59,628 nucleotides of DNA from JAICND01 sp040905905 (GTDB taxonomy: Bacteria > Actinomycetota > Acidimicrobiia > Spongiisociales > ZC4RG35): the NCBI GenBank assembly GCA_040905905.1, contig JBBDQN010000003.1, forward strand, positions 1-59,628, read 5' to 3'. Below the pieces are notes generated by a model. It was not told where the DNA came from. It ran no database searches and saw only the letters and a program-made list of their open reading frames with translations. Shown here one piece after another: positions 41,652-50,169 of the stretch. Position 1 is the first letter of the stretch. Each line of letters starts with the position of its first letter. Position numbers and translations under genes: made by a program.

Positions 41652-42720
41652 TGACCAGCTGAGGATGGCTGCGGACCCGCGGTCTCCGTTGTTCGACTTG
41701 ACCTGCCAGGTCGTCGAAAGCACTGGCAGCTTCGCTTCCAGGGGCCGCCAGGGTCACCGGTTGGCCGTGGTCGGCCCCTTCCCGCATGGCAGGTAGCAGC
41801 GGGATCTGTGCCAAGAGGGGGACACCGATTTCCTCGGCCAATGCGGCTCCTCCACCCTCTCCAAAGAGCTGATAGCGCTTGCCATCGTCAGCCGTGAACC
41901 AACTCATGTTCTCGACCACCCCCATCACTTCCTGGTTCACGGTGTCAGCCATGAGTGCCGCTCGTCTGGCTACACGTTGGGCGGTGGGTTGGGGAGTGGT
42001 GACCAGCAGCACCTGGGCACGGGGAAGGAACTGGCTCATCGAGATAGCGATGTCACCGGTGCCAGGCGGCATATCGACGATCAGAAACCCGGGCGAGTCC
42101 CAGAAGACATCGGTCAGGAACTGCTCGATCGCCTTGTGCAGCATCGGGCCTCTCCACACCACCGCCTTGTCCTCGGGGACAAAGTAGTCCATCGACATGG
42201 CTTTCACTCCGTGGGCAACCGGAGGCATGATGGACTGGTCGATGACCACCGGTTGATGCAGGACCCCGAGCATGCGGGGAATCGAGAATCCCCAGATGTC
42301 GGCGTCGATCACTCCGACTGTGTGGCCCCGACCAACCAGGGCCACTGCCAGGTTGGTGGTAACCGAGGACTTCCCCACGCCGCCCTTGCCCGACGACACG
42401 GCGATCACCCTGGTGGGCGAGCCGGACTTGCCGACTTGGGGACCGGCCGCGTCCCGCAGTCCCGTCATGAGGGTCGTGCGGGCGTCGTCGTCGATAACCG
42501 ACGTGGTGATCTCTGCCCGTCCGGCCAGGGCCGACTCCACCCTGGCGAGGAGCTCGTCGCGGTAGGGATAGTTGGGAACCGGCAACTTCACGACGGTTTT
42601 GGGGCGTCCGAACAGCGGCTTTTCGATCTCGCCGACCAGACCGAGGTCGCCGAGGGTGCGGTTGAACAGGGGCTCGATCACCCCTGACAGGGCGCGCTGG
42701 ATGTCCTCGGCGATGGCCAT
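41641..42720 (-). CDS. mrp: Mrp/ApbC iron-sulfur carrier ATPase
   Basis: A 359-residue P-loop protein. An N-terminal MIP18/FeS_assembly domain (about 1-90) is followed by a deviant Walker A SSGKGGVGKSS, IDADIWGFSIPRML, VDMPPGTGD and NMSWFT. The C-terminal CxxC of many Mrp proteins is replaced by DDGKRYQLFGEGGG, as in other actinobacterial members. It carries assembled Fe-S clusters to apoproteins. ATG 42720 has GGGGAAATC before it. Divergent from a SufR-like regulator. Confidence 0.92.
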   Translation of the reverse strand: MAIAEDIQRALSGVIEPLFNRTLGDLGLVGEIEKPLFGRPKTVVKLPVPNYPYRDELLARVESALAGRAEITTSVIDDDARTTLMTGLRDAAGPQVGKSGSPTRVIAVSSGKGGVGKSSVTTNLAVALVGRGHTVGVIDADIWGFSIPRMLGVLHQPVVIDQSIMPPVAHGVKAMSMDYFVPEDKAVVWRGPMLHKAIEQFLTDVFWDSPGFLIVDMPPGTGDIAISMSQFLPRAQVLLVTTPQPTAQRVARRAALMADTVNQEVMGVVENMSWFTADDGKRYQLFGEGGGAALAEEIGVPLLAQIPLLPAMREGADHGQPVTLAAPGSEAASAFDDLAGQVEQRRPRVRSHPQLVIKG

Positions 42721-42778
42721 GATTTCCCCTACGGAGATAGTGGGTAGAAAGCCTTGGTCACTATAGTTTCGGGTGGCG

Positions 42779-43504
42779 ATGAGCCATTCGAGTCTTGAAT
42801 CTCTGGACCGCAGCATCGGCGATCTCGCCTCATCATTGGGTGATCCGACTCGCCGGGGTATCTATCTGGCCGTGCGTCAAAGTCCCGAACCCTTGACCAG
42901 TTCACAGATCGCCGAGCTCTTTTCGATCCACCCCAACGTTGCCCGTCATCACCTCGATCGGCTGGCCGACGACGGCTACCTCAGGGTCACCCACCAGCGC
43001 CGCAGCGGCCGCACTGGACCCGGAGCCGGGCGGCCCGCCAAGTGTTTCGAAGCAACCACCAAAGGCGTTTCTCTTCATCCGGGCCGCCGCTACGACCTCC
43101 TGGTTGAGCTCTTGGTGCGGGTGCTCGATCGGGTCCAGCCCGAAGACATCGCTGGCATTGCCGAACAGGTCGGACGCGAATACGGCCAGGAGCTGGCTGC
43201 TTCCATCGGCGCCCCCGACGACCCCGGTTATGAAGAAGTCCTCGCCGCCCTGGTCAAGGTGATGAGTGGGGTCGGATTCGAGGTGAGCGCCGATGCCACC
43301 GCCCAGGTGATGCTCACCTCCCATTGCCCGTTTGGCGAAGCCGCTACCGGGCATCCGGAAGTGGTCTGCTCACTCGATCGCGGGATGGTATCCGGAATCA
43401 TGGGGGCGCTTCATCACGCTTGCAATCCGGTGGTGATTCCCCATCGCGGGCTTGATGAAGATTGTGTCACCCGGGTTCCGGTGACAATCAACAACCGGAG
43501 CTGA
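42779..43504 (+). CDS. SufR-like iron-sulfur-sensing transcription factor
   Basis: A 241-residue protein with an N-terminal winged helix (SSQIAELFSIHPNVARHHLD, then RLADDGYLRV) and a C-terminal domain carrying four Cys in the order HCPF, VVCS, HACN, DEDC. That layout resembles SufR, which binds an Fe-S cluster and represses the suf genes. Divergence from mrp supports control of Fe-S metabolism. ATG 42779 is preferred over a GTG two codons earlier. TATAGT lies 11 nt before the start. Confidence 0.75.
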   Translation: MSHSSLESLDRSIGDLASSLGDPTRRGIYLAVRQSPEPLTSSQIAELFSIHPNVARHHLDRLADDGYLRVTHQRRSGRTGPGAGRPAKCFEATTKGVSLHPGRRYDLLVELLVRVLDRVQPEDIAGIAEQVGREYGQELAASIGAPDDPGYEEVLAALVKVMSGVGFEVSADATAQVMLTSHCPFGEAATGHPEVVCSLDRGMVSGIMGALHHACNPVVIPHRGLDEDCVTRVPVTINNRS

Positions 43505-43506
43505 CC

Positions 43507-44484
43507 TCAACCGTCCAGCACAACCTTGACCCGGCGGTAGAAGGTGAGGGCTGTTTCCCGCTGATCGTCGGACTCAACGAACTCGGAGTAAGCCAGACTG
43601 GCGCCGTTGAAGTTGGGGTCGTTCCAAATCGGGTGGGAACGATCGATCTCACCCCAGGCGGAGACGTACAGGTAGGGCTCGCGATGATGGGCGTCTCCCA
43701 GCGAAATTCCGATGGAAGCCCGCGCGCCTGCCTCCGGATTCCCCAGATCGACCGCCAGGTCGAAGTGTTCGGGCCAGAGCTGTACCCGCGAAGGTTGGTC
43801 GCGAACAGGTGCCGTCGCCCGCAACTCTTCGAGGATCCAGGTGCCAAATCCAAACAATGCCGCCGCCGCCATCGTGGCCGAAGCGGCCAGCATCAACGGC
43901 TCGTCGGGGTCCATCGGAGAAAGCGGGTCGCGAAATCGTGGGAACCAATCGGGTCGATAGGTGATGCCGACTGCCTCACACGCCGCCGCGATCGTGGTCA
44001 GCCGACTGCGCTTCGCGCTGTCTCGATCCTGGACTACCAGGTCGAGGCCATCGATGCGCACCTGCATGTCATCGCCGAAGAACGGCGTGCCCAACCCTCC
44101 CATCGTGGGACGCAACCCGATCTTTGTATTGGCGCGGTGACGGGCGGGAGCCAGAACGAAATACGCCAGCTGATGCAGAGCGTCCCTGGTCTGCACAAAC
44201 TCCGCCGGCAAAGGTGCCAGTCGGGGCCAGGGGCCGAGCCAGCGCTGGCGTGCCCACTCTTGAAGATGGGGCTGTTTGTCTGTGAACTCGACCCAGGTTC
44301 GGTCTCCTGAGGCAACCGGGGACACCACTGTGGTGCCGGGGGCGACATTGCCCCGGTCGGTCGGGTCGTCGGCAAACTCGCCGTCATGACTTGCCGGAGG
44401 CGACGGTTCCAGGACCCGAGCTTGATGACCTGGGGGCATCATCGCCTGGGCTTCGGCGCGGGGGCTGCGAATGTCAGCGGACAC
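43507..44484 (-). CDS. conserved hypothetical protein
   Basis: About 325 residues. It has an N-terminal linker rich in Pro, then a mixed domain containing FADDPTDRGN and a C-terminal part with WPEHFDLAVDLGNP and a final helix, but no family I can name. The GTG at 44484 is a weak choice: TAGGCT lies about 8 nt before, suggesting a leaderless mRNA; an ATG at 44442 is possible. It is divergent from aconitase and converges on the SufR-like gene. Confidence 0.6.
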   Translation of the reverse strand: MSADIRSPRAEAQAMMPPGHQARVLEPSPPASHDGEFADDPTDRGNVAPGTTVVSPVASGDRTWVEFTDKQPHLQEWARQRWLGPWPRLAPLPAEFVQTRDALHQLAYFVLAPARHRANTKIGLRPTMGGLGTPFFGDDMQVRIDGLDLVVQDRDSAKRSRLTTIAAACEAVGITYRPDWFPRFRDPLSPMDPDEPLMLAASATMAAAALFGFGTWILEELRATAPVRDQPSRVQLWPEHFDLAVDLGNPEAGARASIGISLGDAHHREPYLYVSAWGEIDRSHPIWNDPNFNGASLAYSEFVESDDQRETALTFYRRVKVVLDG

Positions 44485-44627
44485 GGCGGTCGAGCCTATC
44501 CGGACCACAACAAAGCGAGAGTTTTCCTGTGCACAAATCAGGCCGATGTTTCGCCCATTGACCCCAAATGATCGGTAAGGACCCGTCAGTAGACTCGGCT
44601 CACAGACAGGTTTTGCGAAAGGCAATC

Positions 44628-47255
44628 ATGAAGCCCAGCGTCCTCGAGACCCCGCTAGGTCAGCGATTGATCGCGCCCTTGGCGAGCATCGAGCGCGCGG
44701 GCGAGCTTCCATATTCGATCAGGGTTTTGCTGGAGGCCGCCCTGCGCCGTCTCGACGGTCGTCTCTTTCATCAGTCGGACATCGACAGGATCGCTTCCTA
44801 TCAGGCACGGGCCATGACCGAGGCCGAGGTGCCATTTATTCCAGGGAGGGTGGTCCTCCAGGACTTCACGGGTGTCCCGGCCGTGGTTGACCTGGCTGCG
44901 ATGCGATCCGCCATCGTTCGCATGACCGGGCGTCCGCAGGCCGCGGCAAGAGTCAACCCTGGGGTTGAGTGTGACCTGGTGGTGGACCACTCGGTTCAAG
45001 TCGACGCTTTTGGGAGGCCAGATGCGCTGCTCATCAACAGCCGGAAGGAGTTCGAACGCAATCAGGAGCGTTACGAGTTCCTGAAGTGGGGCCAGAGCGC
45101 CTTTTCCAACTTCCGGGTCGTGCCTCCGGCCACCGGGATCGTTCATCAGGTCAATCTCGAGTACCTGGCAAGGGTGGTGTGGGACGATGGCACCTGGCTG
45201 TTTCCCGACTCACTGGTCGGGACGGACTCGCACACCACGATGATCAACGGTTTAGGAGTGCTCGGGTGGGGTGTCGGGGGCATCGAAGCAGAGGCAGCCA
45301 TGTTGGGTCAACCGATCTCGCTGCTGTTGCCCGAGGTTGTCGGATTTCGCCTCATCGGGCGACTGAAGGAAGGCTCGACCGCCACCGATCTGGTCCTGCG
45401 GGTCACCGAGATGCTGCGTAAATACGGGGTTGTCGGCCGGTTCGTCGAGTTCTTCGGACCGGGTCTGGACGAGATGCCCGTGGCCAACCGGGCCACCATC
45501 GCCAACATGGCTCCAGAATACGGGGCGACCGTTGGGTTCTTTCCCGTCGACCAACAGACGATCGACTACCTCCGGTTTACCGGCCGACCGGAAGCTCTCT
45601 GTGAGACCGTCGAGCACTATTACCGGGTCCAGGGTTTGTGGAGGGATAACACCAACTCGATCGTTTACAGCGCTGAGTTGGAACTCGATCTCGGGACAGT
45701 TGAGCCTGCCTTGGCAGGACCGAAGCGGCCCCAGGACCGCGTCGACCTGTCGGGCATGAAACAAAATTGGCGCGATCACTTCGGTTCGAGCTTTGGACGC
45801 AAAGCAGTCGAAAAGGTCGCTGTGTCGGCGCCGAATGGCGTCTATCAGCTCGCCGACGGCGACGTCGTGATAGCTGCTATCACCTCCTGTACCAACACCT
45901 CGAACCCGGAGGTGATGATGGCTGCCGGTCTGGTCGCACGGGCAGCCCGACAGAAAGGGCTCCTTCCCAAACCGTGGGTGAAGACCTCACTCGCGCCGGG
46001 ATCCCAGGTCGTCACCGAGTACCTGCGCTCGGCCGGTTTGCTCGATGACCTGGAAGCCACGGGGTTCTATGTCGTGGGATACGGCTGCACCACCTGTATC
46101 GGCAACTCCGGCCCTTTGCCCCCCGAGATCTCCGAGGCCATCAACGCCCGTGGCCTGGTGGCCGCCTCGGTGCTCTCGGGCAACCGCAACTTTGAGGGCC
46201 GGATCTCACCGGACGTGCGTGCCAACTATCTGGCCTCTCCCCCTCTGGTGGTTGCTTACGCACTCGCCGGAACAGTGGACTGGGACCCGTTGACCGAGCC
46301 GATCCCGGGGTCAGGCGTCTACTTGCGAGACCTCTGGCCGAGCCAGGAAGAGATCGTTCGACTGGTGGCCGAGCACGTCACCCGAAGCCAGTTCACCGAG
46401 AAGTACGCCGACGTCTTCACGGGCTCAGATGAGTGGCGCACCATCACCACGGCAGGGGGCGACCTCTATCAATGGAACCCTGCCTCGACCTACATCCAGG
46501 AACCTCCATTCTTCCTCAGCCTCAGTCCGGAGGTGGCGCCTTTGCAGCCGATCGTGGGCGCCAGGGTCCTGGTCAAAGTCGGCGACTCCGTCACCACCGA
46601 CCACATCAGTCCTGCCGGTGCGATCAAACCCGACTCCCCGGCGGGCCGATATCTGATCGAGCAGGGAGTGCAGCCGGCGCTCTTCAACTCCTACGGATCG
46701 CGGCGCGGGAACGACCGGGTGATGACCAGGGGGACATTTGCCAACGTAAGGGTCCGCAACGAACTTGCCCCGGGCACCGAGGGAGGATTCACCACCGACT
46801 TTCTCGACAATACGGTGAAACCGATCTATGACGCCGCGGTCAACTATCAGTCGCTGGGCATCCCGTTGTTGGTCATGGCGGGTCAGGACTACGGGATGGG
46901 CTCGTCGCGAGATTGGGCGGCCAAGGGGACGTTCCTATTGGGAGTCAAGGCAGTCTTGGCCGAGAGCTTCGAACGCATCCACCGCTCCAATCTGGTGATG
47001 ATGGGGGTGCTGCCGCTCGAGTTCCGGCGCGGTGAAACGGCCAGGAGCTATGGCCTCGACGGACACGAACACCTTTCGATCGACCTAACAGACTCGTTGA
47101 CACCGCACCAAGAACTAACCGTGACTGCAATGAACGACAAGGGCAAACAGGTTGCGTTCCCGATGATTGCCCGTGTGGACACGCCGATCGAGGTGGAATA
47201 CCTGCGCCACGGCGGCATCCTTCACTATGTCCTCAGGCAGATGGCGGCCTCTTGA
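44628..47255 (+). CDS. acnA: aconitate hydratase A
   Basis: An 875-residue enzyme isomerising citrate to isocitrate with a 4Fe-4S cluster. The three cluster Cys lie in TSCTNTSNPEVM and GYGCTTCIGNSG. Substrate residues include SLVGTDSHTTMINGLGVLGWGVGGIEAEA and the C-terminal swivel domain motif GSSRDWAAKG. Length matches AcnA/IRP-type enzymes. ATG 44628 has AAAGG upstream. Stands alone, converging on the sulfite-oxidase-like gene. Confidence 0.96.
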   Translation: MKPSVLETPLGQRLIAPLASIERAGELPYSIRVLLEAALRRLDGRLFHQSDIDRIASYQARAMTEAEVPFIPGRVVLQDFTGVPAVVDLAAMRSAIVRMTGRPQAAARVNPGVECDLVVDHSVQVDAFGRPDALLINSRKEFERNQERYEFLKWGQSAFSNFRVVPPATGIVHQVNLEYLARVVWDDGTWLFPDSLVGTDSHTTMINGLGVLGWGVGGIEAEAAMLGQPISLLLPEVVGFRLIGRLKEGSTATDLVLRVTEMLRKYGVVGRFVEFFGPGLDEMPVANRATIANMAPEYGATVGFFPVDQQTIDYLRFTGRPEALCETVEHYYRVQGLWRDNTNSIVYSAELELDLGTVEPALAGPKRPQDRVDLSGMKQNWRDHFGSSFGRKAVEKVAVSAPNGVYQLADGDVVIAAITSCTNTSNPEVMMAAGLVARAARQKGLLPKPWVKTSLAPGSQVVTEYLRSAGLLDDLEATGFYVVGYGCTTCIGNSGPLPPEISEAINARGLVAASVLSGNRNFEGRISPDVRANYLASPPLVVAYALAGTVDWDPLTEPIPGSGVYLRDLWPSQEEIVRLVAEHVTRSQFTEKYADVFTGSDEWRTITTAGGDLYQWNPASTYIQEPPFFLSLSPEVAPLQPIVGARVLVKVGDSVTTDHISPAGAIKPDSPAGRYLIEQGVQPALFNSYGSRRGNDRVMTRGTFANVRVRNELAPGTEGGFTTDFLDNTVKPIYDAAVNYQSLGIPLLVMAGQDYGMGSSRDWAAKGTFLLGVKAVLAESFERIHRSNLVMMGVLPLEFRRGETARSYGLDGHEHLSIDLTDSLTPHQELTVTAMNDKGKQVAFPMIARVDTPIEVEYLRHGGILHYVLRQMAAS

Positions 47256-47274
47256 CCGTTCAGTTGATTAGGTC

Positions 47275-47886
47275 TTAGTCGCCCCAGTAGCGCTGTTCGC
47301 GCCAGGGGTCCCCATACATGTGGTAGCCGTTGCGCTCCCAGAAACCGGGGGTGTCGTGGTCGAGGAACTGCAAACCCCTGACCCATTTCACGGACTTCCA
47401 GAAATATAGGTGGGGGACCAGCAATCGCAACGGCCAACCGTGGTCCGGTTCGAGGTCGACCCCGTCGTAGCGGTAGGCCAGCATGTTGGATTCGGCCAGG
47501 AAGTCCGCCAGAGGAATGTTGGCAGTGAAACCATGTTCGGCCGACACCAGTACATGGGTGACTCCCGGTTGCAGGACGATGCGGCTCATGACTTCTGCCA
47601 CCGACACCCCTTCCCACAGAGTGTCGAGCTTCGACCACTTAGTAACACAATGGATGTCGACCGTGCGGCTGACTGGCGGCATTGACCGGATTTCGTCATA
47701 GGACCACGCGACCGGCGCCTCGACCAAGCCGCTGACCTGGAAGTCCCAGCTCGAGAGATTGACCCGCGGCGTCACTCCGGCATGAAGAACCGGGAAGCGA
47801 TCCGTCAGATACTGGCCCGGAGGTACCCGTTTGGGATCGATGCCCTTCTCCGCCAGATCGTCACGTTTGCGACTCAGGAACGACAC
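47275..47886 (-). CDS. sulfite-oxidase-fold molybdopterin protein
   Basis: A 203-residue cytosolic-type oxidoreductase of the SUOX/YedY fold without a Tat signal. Mo-ligand Cys lies in IHCVTKWSKLDT; other landmarks are NLSSWDFQVSGLVE, VLVSAEHGFTANIP and PHLYFWKSVKWVRG. Family members oxidise sulfite or reduce sulfoxides; the substrate here is unknown. GTG 47886 follows the 40-codon small membrane gene by 27 nt and that gene overlaps sortase. Confidence 0.9.
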   Translation of the reverse strand: MSFLSRKRDDLAEKGIDPKRVPPGQYLTDRFPVLHAGVTPRVNLSSWDFQVSGLVEAPVAWSYDEIRSMPPVSRTVDIHCVTKWSKLDTLWEGVSVAEVMSRIVLQPGVTHVLVSAEHGFTANIPLADFLAESNMLAYRYDGVDLEPDHGWPLRLLVPHLYFWKSVKWVRGLQFLDHDTPGFWERNGYHMYGDPWREQRYWGD

Positions 47887-47913
47887 CGGGAGGAGCCTAA
47901 CGATCAGATGCTT

Positions 47914-48036
47914 TTACGCACCTATGGCGCCACCGCTGTCAAGGAAATCACCAGCCCATTCGAACAGGAAGTACAGGACCACGATCCCAACGGCCACACC
48001 GAGGGCGATCAGCACGAAACGGGGTCCCCTGTTCAC
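47914..48036 (-). CDS. 40-residue single-helix membrane protein
   Basis: A short ORF missed by long-ORF scans. It starts at GTG 48036, overlapping the sortase stop (GTGA), and ends TAA at 47914. The sequence begins MNRGPRFVLIALGVAVGIVV and continues LYFLFEWAG, a single strong helix with a basic N-terminus, then a short Gly-rich tail. Third-position GC is high, as in coding DNA here. It links the sortase and the molybdopterin gene in one operon. Confidence 0.6.
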   Translation of the reverse strand: MNRGPRFVLIALGVAVGIVVLYFLFEWAGDFLDSGGAIGA

Positions 48037-48740
48037 GCCGCATCCCGCGAGGCGGCGGCCGTGGCCAGCGTCTCGACGAATTCAAGGTTCGGCCCCGAGA
48101 CCAGTTCGGCCTGAATCACCAGGCGCTCGGCAGCCGAGAACCGCGGGTGGCAGGTGGTGAGGGTGAGCCAGGCGCCGGGGATGGGATCGGTCACATAGAC
48201 ATCGGTGGGGGCGACGATATCGATCACCCTGACTTCGTAGACGCTCACGCCGATGGCCGTCTCGACCTCGATCTCGTCACCCACCACCAGCTGATCGAGT
48301 TCATAAAAGGGACGTCCATAGGTGGTGCGGTGACCACTAAGCACGGCGTTGCCCGGTTGGCCCGGAAGCGGTGTCCAGGGCATATGGCCTGGTCCCTGCT
48401 TTAGCGTCTTGCGGTCGACCCCTTCGAACAACACGGCCTCCAATTCGATCTTGTCGATGATGAGCAGACCAAGGGGTTGGCCTTCGACGCCAGCCGGTTC
48501 GCGCATTAGAACCGGCTCAAGGGTGGTTGTCGTCGAAGTAACGGAATCGGGCGCGGTCGTGGTCGTGGTGGCGAGATCCTGGCGGCGTTCAACCAGCACC
48601 TGGACCAGTTCGACCGTCGCTCGATCTTGTGACCTGGCATTGATCAGATCTGTAATGAACAACTGATATACGAGGAAGGCGAGGACGAGGCCGCCCGCCC
48701 CAATGAGAGTGAAACCCATCACTCGCAAGACCCTTTTCAT
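48033..48740 (-). CDS. class E sortase
   Basis: A 235-residue membrane-anchored transpeptidase. One N-terminal helix (about 8-30), a Thr/Ser-rich linker (about 55-75), then the sortase barrel with catalytic His in LSGHRTTYG, Cys in TLTTCHPRFS and the Arg in AERLVIQAEL. Class E sortases attach LAXTG-type proteins to the wall in actinobacteria. No LPXTG-like substrate gene is seen nearby. Confidence 0.93.
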   Translation of the reverse strand: MKRVLRVMGFTLIGAGGLVLAFLVYQLFITDLINARSQDRATVELVQVLVERRQDLATTTTTAPDSVTSTTTTLEPVLMREPAGVEGQPLGLLIIDKIELEAVLFEGVDRKTLKQGPGHMPWTPLPGQPGNAVLSGHRTTYGRPFYELDQLVVGDEIEVETAIGVSVYEVRVIDIVAPTDVYVTDPIPGAWLTLTTCHPRFSAAERLVIQAELVSGPNLEFVETLATAAASRDAA

Positions 48741-48778
48741 CCGGTCAGGCTACCCCAGGTCGAGTGTTCAGCGTTAGG

Positions 48779-49546
48779 TCACCTGCCCGTCCAGGTCGGG
48801 TCTCGTTTCTCTGCAAAGGCGCGAATGCCCTCGCGCGAATCGGCCGTCAAGGACACCGCCGTGAGCCCCGCTTGGAGAAGGTCGAAGGCGGCGTCGTAGC
48901 CCAACCCTGCCACTTCGTAATACGCGTCGCGACCCAACATCATCACGGCCGGGCTTTGGGCGGCCAGCGATGCAACGACGGCGTCAACTGCAACATCGAG
49001 CTCGGTTCGCGGCACGACCCGCGAGACGGCACCCAATGCGAGAGCTTCAGCTGCCCCCATCAGCCGACCGGTCATCATCAATTCGAGTGCGGCCTTGAAG
49101 GGCATCGCTCTCTGCACAGGTACCGAGATCATCATCGGCCACAATCCAACTTTGATCTCGGGCATCCCCAACTTCACATCGTCGGCGGCGATGGTGATGT
49201 CGCACGCCACCGCCAGTCCAAATCCTCCGGCCAGGGCGTGACCGTTGACTCGGGCGACGGTCGGTTTCCCCGCCCGCCACATCGTTCGGATCAGGTCCGC
49301 CATCGCCCCCCTCGCAGCATGAAGCCCGATCGGATCGTCGACAAATCCGGAGGAAAGGTCACCTCCGGCAGAGAAGGCCTGATCGCCCGCCCCGGTGTAA
49401 ACGATGACCCGAACCGATTCATCGGCGATCGCCCGTTTCGTGTTGGTGACCAAGGCCGCCATGGTCTCGGTCGACAATGGATTGCGGCGCTCGGGCTCGT
49501 CGATGGTGATCGTGGCCCTCGGCCCATCCACCTCATATCTCACCAT
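48779..49546 (-). CDS. enoyl-CoA hydratase/isomerase family protein
   Basis: A 255-residue crotonase-fold protein. Landmarks are NPLSTETM, the oxyanion-hole AFSAGGDLSSGF and VNGHALAGGFGLAVACDITIAA, and the GMPEIKVGLWPMM loop. The catalytic acids of classic hydratases are not both obvious, so the reaction cannot be set. ATG 49546 uses an AGGGAG box; a TTG three codons earlier is possible. It lies 38 nt before sortase on the same strand. Confidence 0.9.
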   Translation of the reverse strand: MVRYEVDGPRATITIDEPERRNPLSTETMAALVTNTKRAIADESVRVIVYTGAGDQAFSAGGDLSSGFVDDPIGLHAARGAMADLIRTMWRAGKPTVARVNGHALAGGFGLAVACDITIAADDVKLGMPEIKVGLWPMMISVPVQRAMPFKAALELMMTGRLMGAAEALALGAVSRVVPRTELDVAVDAVVASLAAQSPAVMMLGRDAYYEVAGLGYDAAFDLLQAGLTAVSLTADSREGIRAFAEKRDPTWTGR

Positions 49547-49581
49547 CTGGCTCAACTCCCTCTGTGTGATAGCGTCGCCTC

Positions 49582-50169
49582 ATGCTATGGCTGGCCGTGG
49601 TCCTCGTCCTCTCTATGGGAATCGCCGTGGTGCGCGGGGGCCGAATGTTGAACCTGGGTGACATTCACCTTCGTTCGTGGTGGCTGCTTCCGGTGGGATT
49701 CCTGTTTCAGGTCGGCGTAGCCCAATTGCTTCCCCGCGAGGCAGCCGGCTGGGGCGTCGCTCTGATCCTGGTCAGCTACGTCATCCTGTTGGGTTTGGTG
49801 CTGCGCAACCGCGACAAACCCGGGCTCTGGCTGGCTGGTCTCGGAATACTCATGAATCTCACGGTGATCGCAGTGAATGGTGGCATGCCCGTGCTTGCCG
49901 GCGCAGCCGAGGTGGCCTCCGGATTTGCGCCCGGCAGCCCCGTCATCACCGAGAGCTACAAACACGTCGTGCTTGACAACAGCTCGCGTCTGGTGTTCCT
50001 GGCCGATGTCATCCCTTTGCGGATAGCCGGAGCCGGTCAGGTGATTTCTTTGGGCGACGTGTTCCTGGCGGTGGGGTTGGGCTGGTTCATCGAATCGGAA
50101 CTACGTCGCCCGATCCGCTGGTTCAAAAGAGGAGCCCGGGCCAAAGCCGGATCTGCGTCTCGTTACTGA
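49582..50169 (+). CDS. DUF5317 membrane protein
   Basis: A 195-residue multi-pass protein with the DUF5317 pattern: GGRMLNLGDIHLRSWWLLPVG-like RMLNLGDIHL, then VNGGMPV, then SSRLVFLADVIPLRIAGAG and ISLGDVFLAVG. The family is widespread in actinobacteria with no known function, often beside signalling proteins. ATG 49582; the 3' end overlaps the converging HD-GYP gene by 7 nt. Confidence 0.85.
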   Translation: MLWLAVVLVLSMGIAVVRGGRMLNLGDIHLRSWWLLPVGFLFQVGVAQLLPREAAGWGVALILVSYVILLGLVLRNRDKPGLWLAGLGILMNLTVIAVNGGMPVLAGAAEVASGFAPGSPVITESYKHVVLDNSSRLVFLADVIPLRIAGAGQVISLGDVFLAVGLGWFIESELRRPIRWFKRGARAKAGSASRY

